Shown: one piece after another, positions 10,570 through 22,559 of the stretch
Position numbering within the stretch: position 1 is the stretch's first letter
Layout of the letters: each line of letters begins with the position of its first letter
DNA from: Chinchilla lanigera
Taxonomy: Eukaryota > Chordata > Mammalia > Rodentia > Chinchillidae
Assembly: GCF_000276665.1 (NCBI RefSeq)
Contig: NW_004955475.1
Span: forward strand, 2,922,580 to 2,986,579
Length of the DNA stretch: 64,000 nt
Reading direction: 5' to 3'
Position numbers and translations under genes: made by a program
Notes under the pieces: generated by a model
The model's database searches: none
What the model was told of the DNA's origin: nothing
The model's input: only the letters and a program-made list of their open reading frames with translations

Positions 10570-12316
10570 CTATATATATATAGCTGTATATATATCTTTT
10601 TCTCTTTCTTCATTTCTCCTTTCCCCAATTTCTGTTCTTCCCTTTTGAACAATTAATATCCCTTTCTCAATATCGATTGAAGATTTTGCATCTTATTTAC
10701 TCTTTTAGTTTCTTACACTAGGGAGACAAGACATTGTCCATATATGTAAGTTTGATTTATTTCACTTATGAGTAGGGTCTCCAGTTTCATTCATTTACCT
10801 GTAAAAGCCTCAAGTTTATCCTTCTTTATAGCTGAGTAGTACCCTACTGTATAAAAATACCACATCTTTTTTATCCATTTTTGGTTGATGGGCACTTGGT
10901 TTGTTTCCAGGATTTAGCTATTATAAATCGTGCTGCTATGAACATGGGTGCACATATATCACTCTGGTATGATGTTTTTAATTCTTCTTGGAAAATACCC
11001 AAAAGGGGAATAGCTGGGTAGAATGGGACCTCTAGTTCTATGTTTTGAGGAATGTCCACACTGATTTTCCACAGTGGTTATACTAATCTACACTCCAAAA
11101 AACAGTGGGAAAAGATTTCTTTTTCACCATAGCCCTGCCAGCATTTGTTATTAGTTGATTTCTTGATGATGGCTGCTTTTTCTGGGGTGAGATGGAATCT
11201 CAGTGTTGTTTTAATTTGCATTTCTCAGGTGACCAATGATGTTGACTTTTTTTCATATATTTATTTCCCATTTGTATTTCTTCATCTGAGAAATGTGTAT
11301 TTCTCTCAGATGCTCAATTATGGGTTGCTTCTTTGAATTTGGGGGGCCTGGTGTTTTCCAATTCTTTATATGTTCTAGATAGAAGTATTTTGTCTGTGGT
11401 ACTGTTGGCTAAAATTTTGCCCACTTTGTGGGTTTTCTTTTTACTTTGTTGGTGATTTTTTTTTGATGTGCAGAAACTTTTTAATAAGATGAGATCCCAG
11501 TTGTTGATTCTTTGAAGTATTTCCCAAGCAGTTAGGTTTTTGTTCATGAAACCTGCTTACTCTCCCAGCAGATTTAGTGTTTTGGCTGTAATATTTAGAT
11601 CCTTGATTAATTTTGACTTTAGTTTAGTGTGTGGTGATAGGCATTGGTCTAGTTTTAGTCTTTGGCATGTGGAAAGCCAATTTTTCCAACACCATTTGTT
11701 AAAAGGCTATCTTTCTTCCAGTGAACATGTTTGGCCCCTTTGTCAAAGATAAAGTGGCTGAGTGTGTTTATGGTTGCGTCTGCATCTTGTTATCTGTGCC
11801 TTTGGTCCTCAGGTCTGGAGTTTTTTGTCAGTACCATGCTAATTTTATCGCAATAGCTCTGTAGTATAATTTGAAGTGAGGGGTTGTGATGCCTCCTGCC
11901 TTGCCTTTGTTGCCCCGGATTGCCTTTCTCTTCTAGGTCTCTTCTGTTTCTAAATGAATTTTAGAAATATTTTCTCTAGATCTATGAGGTATGCTAATGG
12001 TATTTTGATCAGGATTGCATTTCATCTGTGAAACAATTTTGAGAGTATAGTCATTTTCACAATGTTGGGTCTTTCTATCCACGTGCAAGGGATATCTTTC
12101 CATTTTCTGATATCCTCTTCTATCTTTTTTTTATAGTGCTGTCATTTTTAATATATAGATATTTTACTTTTGTTAGATTGATTCCTAAATATTTCATTTT
12201 TCTGGATGCTATTGTGAGGAGAGTTGTTTCCCTAATTTCTGGCTCAGTGAGTTTGCTGTTTGTGTACATGAATTCACGCCTTCTTTTTAAAAATAATATT
12301 TGTTATATTTTAATGG
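10570..12316 (-). mobile_element. L1, 5'-truncated (ORF2 C-terminal half and 3'UTR)
   Basis: This is continuous minus-strand L1: 3'UTR at 10570-10850, then ORF2 back through the thumb and RT-proximal region to about 12316. Uninverted, it serves as the in-window reference for the inverted copies. The frame is broken many times. Confidence 0.9.
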
Positions 12317-12794
12317 GAGCTGGGAGGGTGAAGTCTTCCCTTCCCTCTAGCACTCAGGATTGGGCTCCATGCTGGCAGTTTGTGAGCAGGCTTTCAGGAG
12401 GAAAAGAAGACACATAAGGGCAAAGAGGAAGAAGAAAAGAGCTACACTTCATGAGCCTTGACACTGACAGTGTCTGCATATTTTTCAACTATCTATCATT
12501 GGGTTCAACACATAATTTGCCTCATCTTCTTCATCTGATTTTTGAGGTATATAAAGGAAAGTATAGGCTGCTGCTTCAAGCAGTCAATCTTTCTTGGGCT
12601 TAGAGTGGAAAGGAAGGGGTGGAAGGTATTGCTGTCTGCTCTTTGGCTTTTATTTCTTACAGCAACTAAAACGAGAAGAGCTTGTGGTGCTTCCTAGGAG
12701 CTGATCACAACTGGTCACAACTTCCAGTTCTCAGTATCTGCTCCTTCACAAACTTTCACCCAACATACACAATTTAACCTACGATCAATAAGTA

Positions 12795-12935
12795 AAACAA
12801 CAACCACTGTTAATTTGCTACAACTTTGCCTGTCACTCTGTTTTGTTTGTATTGTTCTTATGCTATTTTGTAAATGGATGTCTGTTTGTTAATATGTTTT
12901 CCTTCTTTTATTTCTTAAAATAAAAAAAAAATGAA
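12795..12935 (+). repeat. Possible diverged copy of the unclassified repeat
   Basis: It shares ACAACAACCACTGTTAATTTG and the terminal TTCTTAAAATAAAA layout with the copies at 3378 and 31068, but the middle aligns poorly. Confidence 0.4.
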
Positions 12936-13759
12936 GAAAAATTCCTGTCTTTGCCACTCACTGTGGTCATGAGGTGTGCCACTCCTTGAGTCATTTTGAG
13001 TTCTAATTTGAGTGAGACAGAGGACATTTCTAAAAGACTCAGAGAAATTGTGGTAGTCCATTACTGGAGGCTGAGTATTATGAAACCAAGGGCTTCTACA
13101 CTGGAACCTCTTGGAGCGAAAGGATGTTTACATTTGCACCCTAACATCTTCCATGGGTCTTGATATTGACGAGATGGATGGAAGATTGGATGGGAAAGAA
13201 TTTCAAATTTGTTTTAGCTGAAGTTCAATAGTTTATGTTTTAAAACCTGAATTTGCTATCTGAGATCATGTTTTCTACACAAAAAGGTTGAGTCTGACAA
13301 AAAAATAGAGGTTAAAATAAATTACTTAACCAGAAAAACTTTTAAAATAATATAAAATGTTTCGCTACCTGCAAATGGATAGATTTTCTTGAGAAAACTT
13401 TCCAGATTGACACACAACCCACCCAGCCTAGAGAGGGAATTGTAGGGTCTGCTTTAAATTTTACCAGTTATGTAAACATCCTCATCTGAACACCACAAAC
13501 ACCCGTTTATTTTTCATATAACACTCCAATACCTTTCACACACTTGAATCTAAAAATTTCCAGGATTTCTGAAAATAACCTCGGTTGGATTACTGAAAAT
13601 TGCATATTGAGTAGTATTTCCCAAATTTTATACATTAAGAAACTGAAGTTCCAAGGGATAAAGTGAAAGTGGATGAGGCAGTGATTGGAGAGAGATATGG
13701 TATTGGGAAATAGGATGTTATTTGTAGAACTCCTGCTAGAGGAATGTTCTTTCTTGCAA

Positions 13760-13920
13760 CAGATGCATAAGGATGCTATTTTATCTCTGTTCCTTGGTTT
13801 CCTCACTTGTAAAATGATTATAGCAATAATACCTGCCCAATAATACCTTTCCAAAATTTTCAGAAAGAGTCAATCGTGTATATGAGATTGAGAAAAGAGC
13901 TTGGCATATAGTTAATGTCT
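13760..13920 (+). mobile_element. MIR fragment
   Basis: TTGGTTTCCTCACTTGTAAA, followed by ATAATACCTGCC and GAGCTTGGCATATAGTTAAT, is the 3' half of the MIR consensus in order. Confidence 0.75.
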
Positions 13921-15508
13921 TAAACTATTACTGTTCTTAACAGTAGTAATATCTGGCATCCAAATTACAAAAATTATAACACTTAATACCTAGCCTCAGG
14001 GACCTTGTAGTCTAATAAGGGAAGATGATTGTATCAACAACCATGTGCCCCGAGGCGGAGAAAGAACAGGGAAAGCAGTGGTCAGTTTTGCCTGAAGGAA
14101 TTAAGTAAGGAGGTGGGGATAGGACTTTGAATTAACCCTTTCAAGGTGAACAAAGTATTTAAACCATTTCGTATGGAGAAAGTAGTTATTCAGGCATAGA
14201 AACAGCCTAGGATTCTCTGGGGTTTGCTTAGGGATTTGTTGAGGTAAAACATAGGAGAGCAGCAAAAGCTTTGTGACTGGAGGGGTAGATAGGGGCCAGA
14301 TCATAGCAGATTAAAGGATGAGTCCCAGACTGCTCCCTTGACTGTTGGGGTTCATGGTGGTTCCATTTAGGTGGTTGATGAACTATGGGAGGAGGAAGAA
14401 AAATGTGTATTTGTGGAAAAAATAAAATACTTAGAAGGCATTCAGGCAGAAATAATAATTAGTCAACTGGACACACCTATTGGAAATACTGATGCTCAAT
14501 TTTTTTTTATTCAAAAAAGGCACACAGAGTATAATAATACATAATTTCCAGAGCTGTTACTAGGAATAAACAGAAAAATGATGAATGGAAACAACACCTT
14601 GTCCACTGACTTGCCCATGTTAGGTGCCAGCTTCTATTATTTCTATCTCCCTGCTCCTTTCCTTCTTCTGTTTTCTTTCTCCTCTCTCCTCTATCTCCTC
14701 CCCTTTAAAAGAGTTGTGCTAAGGAAGAAGCACTGAAAAGGAGCCTTGGTTGAGAGTGACTTTCAGACCTTCCATTAAAATGAACTAGAAATGTGCAAGA
14801 AATCCTTGGTAGAAGGCTTACTCCCAGTGGGTTCGGCTCTAAGGGGATCTTAGCCAATATCTGGCTGAGAGGCCATCTCAAGGGGTTGAAAACTCTATTC
14901 TTAGAGCTATGATATCTGGGAGACTAAGAAAGCCTTTTTTAAATCTCCCCGCTGTGTCACATAATACAGTATTTGCAATTCATCTTGAATTCCTCCTTAT
15001 CCACCCACTTCTTCACCTTCACCTCCTTCCCTTATCTCTTGCTAGAAAAAGTACCCAGCTCCAATCTCTTTTCCTTTTATCCTCCTTCCTGAGAACACAC
15101 CGAGTCCTTGATGTCTTTGCTGGTGTCACACGTTATTATGGAAAGCTAGGAGGGGAAATATTGCTTCTAGTTGCCAGCTTTATCCTTTCTCCTTTTCTCA
15201 TCCCTTTCTTCCTGTATACCCCCCAGCCCCAATCCTCACACCACTTTCATCCTCCCCTAGAGAGTTAGCATAACACGCCTAGATAGGTGACCAAGCCTTT
15301 TTCTCGGACGGATAAAAAACCGAAATTGATTGCAATTGTGCCTGCTGCTGCTGCTGGAGACAGAGAGAGACTGCCGCCAGGGGCGAGGCCAGCTCTCTCT
15401 GCCCATGGCCCCGCCCCGCTCCCTTTCTTCTCCCTCCCCCTTCTTAGCCCCACCCTTCTCCACCTCTTCCGAGTTTGCTTTCTCCTTCAGCGGCCCCAGG
15501 TGCCTTTT

Positions 15509-15536
15509 AAGGAACTCCACCCTAGGTGGAGTCCTT
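15509..15536. repeat. Inverted repeat in promoter region
   Basis: ACTCCACC (15514-15521), a CTA spacer and GGTGGAGT (15525-15532) form a perfect 8-bp stem. Flanking AAGG and CCTT extend it with one unpaired base. The CCACC/GGTGG arms resemble the CACCC-type sites bound by KLF and Sp factors, so two head-to-head sites or a hairpin are possible. The functional reading is inference. Confidence 0.5.
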
Positions 15537-16256
15537 ACTGTAGTTACACCTCTATTCTGGCCGAGCCAGGGCAGAGAAAGACGAAATCACCTCATTCACT
15601 GAGGTTGCCTAGGGAGCACCTCACATTGTGACTTATGTGGGTCTGGAGGTACCCAGTGGGACAGCTAGGAGCCTCCAAGAAACCCCGCCCTAGAGGACGC
15701 CAGAGTTGCGGCTGTTTTTCCTTGAAGCTCCTGTCCTGGGTGGCGTTCTCCTAAGTGTATCGACCAATCGTAGGCATTTTCTCCTCCCTTCTTTCCTTTT
15801 AGGAAGGCGCTGGGGTGTGGGGCTGCAACCGCGGCTTTGAAGGGATCCTCCTGATATCTCGTCCTGGGTTCTGTCTTGAATGATTTCTTCTCTGCCTCAA
15901 CTTTGTGCTCAGTAGTGCTTTCAGGTTCTGGGCGCTTTTCTTAGCCCCCCGCCTCCGTCCTTCTTTTCAAGGGTGTGCGGAGTTAAGAGGCTGGGTGGAA
16001 AGTGGGCTTGGCCGGAACTGAATTGGTGAAGGTAAAAGGGGAACGGAGGCGCTTCAGCTTTGGCCTCTTCAGCCAGGCGAACCCAGTTCATTTTTAGCTG
16101 AGGAAAGACTTCAGGGGGAGGTTTCCTTTTAGGAAGTCGTCTCTGCGGGCCCTAATTTTTGGATTGGATGCTAGAAAGCTTTGTTTTCCTGTTCTGAGGG
16201 TGGGCCAGCTGAGTCTGAAGAGACTCTCTCTTTTCTCCTTCTTCCCCATTTTCCAG

Positions 16257-16446
16257 CCGGAAGATAAAGGAAAGGTGCGGGGCCGCCCGCGAAAGAGAAA
16301 GCCAGAGAACGTAGCCTGGTACGCTGTCAAGATAGGGGCGGGTGTGAGTGGAACAGCTGTCTAGCGATCAGCTCAGGAGTATGAGCCTACTGGAGGACCG
16401 CATGAGCTTCAGACACTTCAAGAGTCCTCAGCTAGAGACAAGGGCG
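16257..16446 (+). other. KLF8: Probable first (5' untranslated) exon of KLF8
   Basis: The right boundary is a consensus donor, GCG|GTAAGT, at 16446/16447. Joined to the coding exon at 34981, the reading frame of KLF8 runs back into this exon to an in-frame TAG at 16362-16364 with no ATG, so translation cannot begin here in that frame. The left boundary is uncertain: a long pyrimidine tract ending in CAG (16230-16256) looks like an acceptor, so 16257-16446 could be an internal 5'UTR exon, or transcription may simply start further up in the CpG island. ATGs at 16381 and 16402 are in another frame and form an upstream ORF. No transcript evidence is available. Confidence 0.5.
16381..16446 (+). 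promoter_or_regulatory. Candidate upstream ORF overlapping the KLF8 start
   Basis: An ATG at 16381 (A at -3) opens 22 codons to the predicted donor. After splicing to 34981 it continues for five codons (I-W-I-N-S) and stops at TAA 34996-34998, 13 bases past the KLF8 ATG at 34983 and out of frame with it. A second ATG at 16402 shares the frame. Overlapping upstream ORFs usually lower translation of the main ORF. This depends on the predicted exon 1-exon 2 splice being real. Confidence 0.35.
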
Positions 16447-17387
16447 GTAAGTGACACCGAGATTAGAACCCACCCACTCTCATCTCGGCCTAGGTTGCAC
16501 CCCTACGCGCGCGCACACACACAAACACACCGCACACCACACACCCACTTATTTTTGGGTTTTAGCCAAGGGGAGGAGGGAGTGGAAGGGTAAAAACACT
16601 GAAATAAAATGAAACTCAAGGGAAAATGACTTCCTTAAAGACTGAGCCAAAAGGGACTAAGAAGGGGAGGGGGGACTTTTTGGACGTTTCCTGAAGAAGT
16701 GAAAGAGGATTAAAAAAAAAAAAAAAATAGATGGATAGTTTAGTCCGCCCTGGCTCAGCGCTCTCAGTCTTCCTTACGCAGTGAGGTTTGTCTCTGACTT
16801 AACCCCACACAGTCAAAGTCGCAGCCAGAGAACAAGATTTAGAAGGCCAGCCACCCCCAGATAACATCTTTAAACAGTAGCTGGTATTTAGAGATGCTTC
16901 TAGAAAGAGGGAGGGGGGACAGGTGGGAGCCTAGGTTATTGGAAATTAGGATCCTGAGATCCTGAAAGGAGCCTCCTCGGGGAGGAGCTGCCTTGGGTTT
17001 ACCAGTTCTTTAAGGAGGAGCTTAGCTTGGTTGGAGGAGGAAGCCCAATCCTAGGCCCTGAGCAGGCCCTTTCAGACCTGGCCAAGGCAGCCAGTTCTCT
17101 GTGGAAGTGGAAGATTGGGCAGAATTACTGTGATTGCTGGAGCTAGGGGACTTGCTACCTCTTGGTGGAGCTGTGTTTTGTGGACCTTAAGAATTTGGGG
17201 GAAAATAAATCACATCCAAACAGGTGGCAAGAGGAATGTCTTATTTCATTTAGTATTGTATTCATCCTGAAGACAAACAACTATTAAGCTCTTTCCTGTC
17301 ATCCAGTGTAATAATGACTGAGCAAAGAGAATATTCTCCAAGTTTGGATTTTAAGCTGGTGGCAACTGTGATGGTTTGATCTGCTTT

Positions 17388-17577
17388 TTTTTCTTTCTTT
17401 CTTTTTTTTTTTTCTTTTTCTTTTTTTTGTCTTTTTTGAGACAGGGTCTCACTATGCAGTTCAGGCTGGCCTTGAGCTCACTTTGTAGCCCAGGCTGGTC
17501 TCGAACTCTCAACGATCCTCGTTCCTCAGCCTCCCGAGTGCTGGGATTACAGGCGTGCGCCACCACACCAGGCCTAA
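17388..17577 (-). mobile_element. B1-type SINE with target-site duplication
   Basis: A long T/C tract leads into GAGACAGGGTCTCACTATGC and on to GGGATTACAGGCGTGCGCCA. GATCTGCTTT repeats at 17378-17387 and 17578-17587. Confidence 0.9.
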
Positions 17578-18722
17578 GATCTGCTTTGAAACCATATTGC
17601 TATCAGTAATTACCCTGGGCATTTCCTTTCTCCATCTACAGAATGCAAATTAATAATTGTATCTTAAAACATATTTGGGTACCTGAAATGCAATAATGTA
17701 TTTGACAGAGGCTGTTGTCATAATCTTAGTTTCACTTCCTTTTCCCACTCAGTTTGGAACTCTTTCTCTGAAACACTGATAGAATTAGGACTTTGATGCC
17801 CTTAAAATTCCTTCCAGATGAAGTGAAAGGAGACTGAATGGATCAAATTAGCTTGTCTAGAGGCTGACAGGCTACAGCATAGGTTTTATTTGCTTCTAAT
17901 TTAACATTGTTCCCAGTGTACTTAATCACCTCTAATAAAAAAGCTACTCACCTGCTTTTCCTCTAATTATTTGGACAACTTAACCAGAAGGATATAACTG
18001 ACAGAACCTTTGTACAACATAAATCAGTGACTCATAAATGACCTCATCCCAGTCTTCAGAGTATTGGGAGAACCTTTATCAGAGAGATGCTAATCCTTGA
18101 TAACTGTTGAGGACCCAGAGAATGGGCTGGGAACAGTGTCTCCAGAGTAGTTTAGAGGGCAGATAGGTAGAAAACAGAAGAGTAGAAATATAACTTCAAT
18201 AGAAATGGCTAATATGGCTATCCAGTCCATTCTCAAAATTAAGTAAATTAATGGCTCTACCTTCAGAGCCCTAGGGAATTACAGACACTACTTGCTTATG
18301 CTTTCAGCATACATTGGAAAGAAAAGTGGAGGGGGGTTGAACTAGATCGCCATACCACCCTCATGGTTCTAGTACGTGCATTTCCAACATGGGATTCTTA
18401 GTGGTTTAGCTCTCTGAGTTCCACAAATCAAGGTATGAAGCCTAGTCAAGTTATCAATTATTTTTTTAAGATTGTCTATGTCTGGGAGTAGGAGTCATCA
18501 ACCACTCATCCTCTCTCATTCTGGCAGGGATATTACCATTATTTGATACATTTATATATTTACCTTTGTCCTGAGTAACTTGTACTTTATGATCATACTT
18601 AATTGGTTAAGTGAAGAGAAGATGGCCTTTGGATGTATAATGCACTTAGCAAATATATGTTGACATATGTATCAGGCATAAGAAATGTCTTAAATGTAAT
18701 TTTCTATTTAGGTATCTTCTTT

Positions 18723-18829
18723 TTTTTTTTTTTTTTTTTTGGTTTTTCTCCGGTACCGGGAATCAAACTCACGACCTTGTGCTTGCCAGGCAGGCGCTGT
18801 GCCGCTGAGCTAAATCCACAACCCCTTCA
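18723..18829 (-). mobile_element. ID-type SINE with target-site duplication
   Basis: A poly-T run is followed by the reverse-complement ID sequence. GTATCTTCTTT repeats at 18712-18722 and 18830-18840. Confidence 0.9.
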
Positions 18830-19708
18830 GTATCTTCTTTATCTTCCCATCCAAATGCCAATCTTCCTTTAAAACCTAATTTTGTGTCTCCACAACAAGT
18901 GTTTCTTACAACTTCAACTCTTCTTCAGAAATCATTATATAGTCTACTTAATTGATCCTTACCATGATTAAACTGCCTTATAGTATACTTCTTTTCAGGA
19001 TTTTTCCTGAACAGTAATTTTAGTACTCCGTCCATCATTAATCCCAACTTAAATGTCACTTCTATAAAATCTTCCCTCATCCTTGGATTTAGAAATACTC
19101 TTTTCAGTATAAAAGTTTTCCTGTATTTTTGGAAAGTTGTGCTGCTCTGTGTCCTGCATATACTCTAAGTCTTTACTCTTTCAAACTGAGAGGTTCTTCA
19201 TGACATCTAATGCCATTGTATCTTCATCATACTTAATTGATTGCTTTTTCATGTAAATACTTGGTACACATTTTGTAGACTAACCTCTAGGGTCTAGTTC
19301 TATAATACCATGTTATTGTAGATAAAGGAAAATTTTATGGGGATGATTTACCTAAATGGTTATCTAGTGAAATTAGCATCTAATTCCTAAGTGGATAGTG
19401 AATAAGCTTTGCAGTGTTGAGTTCATTTGTTGAGTGAAGGACATGTGTCAATATGTTTGGTTTTATTTCTAATTTTTATATATACTAATGTTTTTGTTAA
19501 GTTTTATAACTCGATATCAGATTTCTCCTCATTTATTATCCTCAACTCAGCTTTGTTAACTAGCTTCTATTTACTCATCTCTAGAATAACATGATGATTT
19601 GGTAAGTGAAGCATTTGACCCAGTGTTTGACACATTAATTTATATCAGAGTTGCAAACAGTTAGAGCAGAGAACAAATTAAGTCAATGTTTGTGTTTTGT
19701 TTCTTATA

Positions 19709-19862
19709 AATTTTTTTTTTTTTGATTTGAGGTCTCACTGTGTAGTTCAGGCTGGCCTTGAACTCACTACATAGCCCAGGCTGGCCACGAACTCATGGCA
19801 ATCTTCCTGCCTCAGCCTTCCAAGTGCTGGGATTACAGGCATGCACCACCATGCCTGGTTGT
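19709..19862 (-). mobile_element. B1-type SINE
   Basis: A poly-T run, then GAGGTCTCACTGTGTAGTTC and a typical B1 body ending CACCATGCCTGGTTG. Confidence 0.85.
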
Positions 19863-19888
19863 TTCTTCTACACTTTTAAAACTCATTT

Positions 19889-20048
19889 TCTTTTGTTTTT
19901 TTGAGATAGGATCACACTGTATAATTTGTGATGACCTTGAACTCACTATGTATCACAGACTGGCCTACAACTTGGAGCTATTCTCCTGCTTCAACAACCC
20001 ACCCCTACCATTGCTAAAATTGCAAATGTGTGCTAACATGCCTGGCTA
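19889..20048 (-). mobile_element. B1-type SINE, diverged
   Basis: TTTTTTGAGATAGGATCACA, GACCTTGAACTCACTATGTA and a CATGCCTGGCT end identify a second, older B1 just 27 bp from the previous one. Confidence 0.75.
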
Positions 20049-20688
20049 AAATTCATTTTAAATTGTATTTTAAATTAGTACTATATTCCACATGACTCAA
20101 ATCCATCATATATGAAAGGGTATATTTTAGTATATGTGCTGCTGAAGTGAGCACTATGAAAAGGTATATAGTGAGAACTCTCCCACCTATTTTTGTCCCC
20201 TAGTCACCCATTTTGTTTCACAAGTAGCAGCTACTTATTAGCTTATTAGGAATTTTTCCAGGGATATGCAATGTATATCAGTTAATAAATACTGTATTTT
20301 TCTACCTCTTCCATTTTACGCACAAATGCTAACACATTCTGCACATTGTTCTACAATTGCTTTATCTACTTAAAAGTACACTTTGGAAACTGTAGTATGT
20401 GTTTAAATGTTTAAAACATTTTTGCAATAAAAGACACATTACCATTAACCCCCCTCAAAATACTCTTTTATTTTTGTGTCACACGCTATGTGTTAAAATT
20501 GCCTTGTTCTATAGTGTGACTGCATAGATTTTTCACTATATGGGTAAGCCATGAATTTTTAAGTCAGGCTTCTGCGAATTGTCATTTATTTCCTAACTCT
20601 GGTGGTGGTGTTTGTAATAGCAATAAAATCTTTGTAAATAATTTACTAAAAGAATAGTGCTGTCATACCAAAATATTGCTGAGCTCCT

Positions 20689-20805
20689 TTTTTTTTTTTT
20701 TTTTTTTTTTTTAAATAGGGTCTAACTATGTATTTCAGGCTGGCCTTCATGTAGCCCAAGCTGGCCTCAAATTCAATTCTCCCCAGTAGGATTACCTAGC
20801 TCATG
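20689..20805 (-). mobile_element. B1-type SINE, degraded
   Basis: A poly-T stretch (20690-20712), TAGGGTCTAACTATGTATTT and CAGGCTGGCCTTCATGTAGC. The 5' half is shortened. Confidence 0.7.
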
Positions 20806-20811
20806 ATTGAA

Positions 20812-21612
20812 TTCCTTAAACAACAGAAAATTATTTATTTGCAGTTCTGAAGACTGGAAGACAGAGATGAGGGTGCAAGCATGGACAGATTCTTGTAAGG
20901 GCTTATTGTATTTGTGTCTGGATGTCCCCCAAATCCTTATGGACTCATAGATGGACTTTTCCTGAGGTGGCTGTATTTAGAGTGTGTGGTGCTGGGGTCA
21001 AGGGTGTGTGATTACTAAATCAGTCTCCTGAATGGAGTGGCATAGTTCTAGCTAGAATTAAAGATGTGAGTGCTGCATCCACCCTAGGGCATGTAGCCTG
21101 TATAAAATATAAGGGAGAGAAAGAGGGCTAATGTGTCCTTGTCTGCCTGTTTGCCATGGACTATTTCTCCTCTGTGATGCCCCTCTGCCAGGCCACGCTT
21201 CCTGGGAGCCAGCTGACTATGGACAGAAACCTCTACCAACTATGAGCCAAAATAAACTTTTTCTCCCTTAACTTTAGGTATTGAGTATTTTGTCTCAGCA
21301 AGGCGAAAAGTAATTAAGACAAATCTTTTTTCCTGACTTCCAGATGGCTACCTTCTTGCCACATACTCACATGATTTTCTTTGCATATCTGGAGAGAAAC
21401 AGAGACAGAGACAGAGACAGAGGCAGAGAAAGTAAGCCAGCTCTGAGGTTTCCTCTTAGAAAGACACTAATTCTCTCAGATTAGAAAACTACCCTTATGG
21501 TTTCATTTAACCTAATTGTACTTCCAGAAAGGCCCTTTTCCCTGATACTATCACGCTGAGGTGAAGGCTTCAACATATGGAATTTGGGAGGAGCACAGTT
21601 CAGTCCATAGCA
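20812..21612 (-). mobile_element. Old MLT1-type LTR split by a younger LTR
   Basis: CTTAAACAACAGAAAATTAT ... TTCTGAAGACTGGAAG at 20815-20860, and GGCTACCTTCTTGCCACATA ... GCACAGTTCAGTCCATAGCA at 21344-21611, are the two halves of one MLT1-like LTR in reverse orientation. The gap is filled by the MaLR LTR at 20917-21321. Confidence 0.7.
20917..21321 (+). mobile_element. MaLR-type solo LTR nested in MLT1
   Basis: It starts TGTATTTGTGTCTGGATGTC and ends TCTCAGCAAGGCGAAAAG...AAGACA, the family ending shared with 51224-51607 and 56067. AATAAA is present near 21250. No internal region is attached. Confidence 0.75.
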
Positions 21613-22559
21613 GTATATCAGTTTGCCTAGTATTTTACTTTTAAAAATTGATTGATTGTCAACATTTCAAAATCAGGTTTTAGTGAAAACTCTAAAAGTC
21701 CAGTTTCTCTTGAATAGTCAGAAGATACTGAGTCAACATGCCTTCGTGACAACAACTGCTTGGAGTTAATGAACTATTCTCTCCCTCCTCTAAAGAGAAC
21801 GTATGTTCTGTTTACTATGTTTTTCATCTGGTTGAGGTAAAACTAACTTGTCTTGCCCTTCTACATATTGAGTTTGGGCACTGTAAGCATTTACCAAATA
21901 TGCAATATTCTAATAGCTTCTAGTTCTGCCTTGATTATTTTTGCTTGGTCTTTTCTGAGGCCCAGTGCCAGGATATCATTCACAAGACACACTTTTTATT
22001 ACTTTCCTTTCCTTTGCACAATCTTTTAGTGGCTATTTACAAAATTCTAGGGACTATGATAGAAGCTGAGATTACAGTAGTTAATAGTGTAGGTGAGACT
22101 GTTCACATTCACAGCCTACTTTTCCTGTCATCTGGATTTGCTTTCTGTATCTTCTTGAAAGATTGTACTTCCTAAAGATCCACCTCAGGGCAAAAAAAAT
22201 TATTTTTAATTTTTTTTTTACTACCTCACTATCAGTGACTCACTCTCACACCTTCAACATCATCTGTTTTATTATACTTATTATGCTGGTTTTTTTTACT
22301 GTTGTTTTATCCATGGTCTTTCTCTCACCACATGGACTTGGAATATCAAACTCAAATCTCTGTAGGCCTCTTAGTGAAATGAGAGATGCATGCCTTCTAC
22401 AGGGGACAACTATTAACAACCTCTAGCTAATTTTTCTCTTGTGCTAATGCCCATTCTATCTTGTGAAATCTTTTATTTTTTCAGAGAAGGAATTTAAAAA
22501 TATTAAATCTCTTCCTTTTAAAAACTTGTTTCTGCATCTTCTAATCTGTTCATTGATCC

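Larger units (their letters stand above)
12317..15289. other. Intergenic stretch upstream of the CpG island
   Basis: No gene was found. It holds a possible diverged copy of the unclassified repeat (12795-12935) and a MIR (13760-13920). 13930-15280 has no recognisable repeat and is moderately pyrimidine-rich near 14650-14710 and 15000-15260. Confidence 0.5.
15290..16530 (+). promoter_or_regulatory. KLF8: CpG-rich promoter region of KLF8
   Basis: CpG dinucleotides are frequent here and scarce in the surrounding tens of kilobases. GC boxes are visible (CCCCGCCCC at 15409-15417, CCCCGCCC at 15683-15690, GGGGCGGG at 16335-16342) and there is a CCAAT box at 15764-15768; I see no convincing TATA box. 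The region lies just upstream of a strong splice donor (GCG|GTAAGT at 16447) and 18.5 kb before the first KLF8 coding exon, the usual layout of a CpG-island promoter. Assignment to KLF8 is inferred from position and strand. The transcription start is not determinable from sequence alone. Confidence 0.7.

Noticed and set aside
14909..15268. 119-codon Leu-rich ORF before the CpG island
   Set aside because: The nominal first codon is not supported by any promoter or splice context, composition follows the pyrimidine-rich DNA, and no domain is visible.
15257..15631. Several overlapping ORFs of 60-115 codons on both strands
   Set aside because: They overlap in different frames within a GC-rich promoter, have low-complexity Ser/Pro/Leu or Arg/Gly composition and show no family motif.
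16164..16364. Open frame with G-R-P-R-K-R-K, resembling an AT-hook
   Set aside because: The frame has no ATG (the nominal start is a non-ATG codon), lies in the CpG-rich promoter and ends in a stop just before the donor. The basic run comes from GC-rich GGCCGCCCGCG sequence, and no gene structure supports it.
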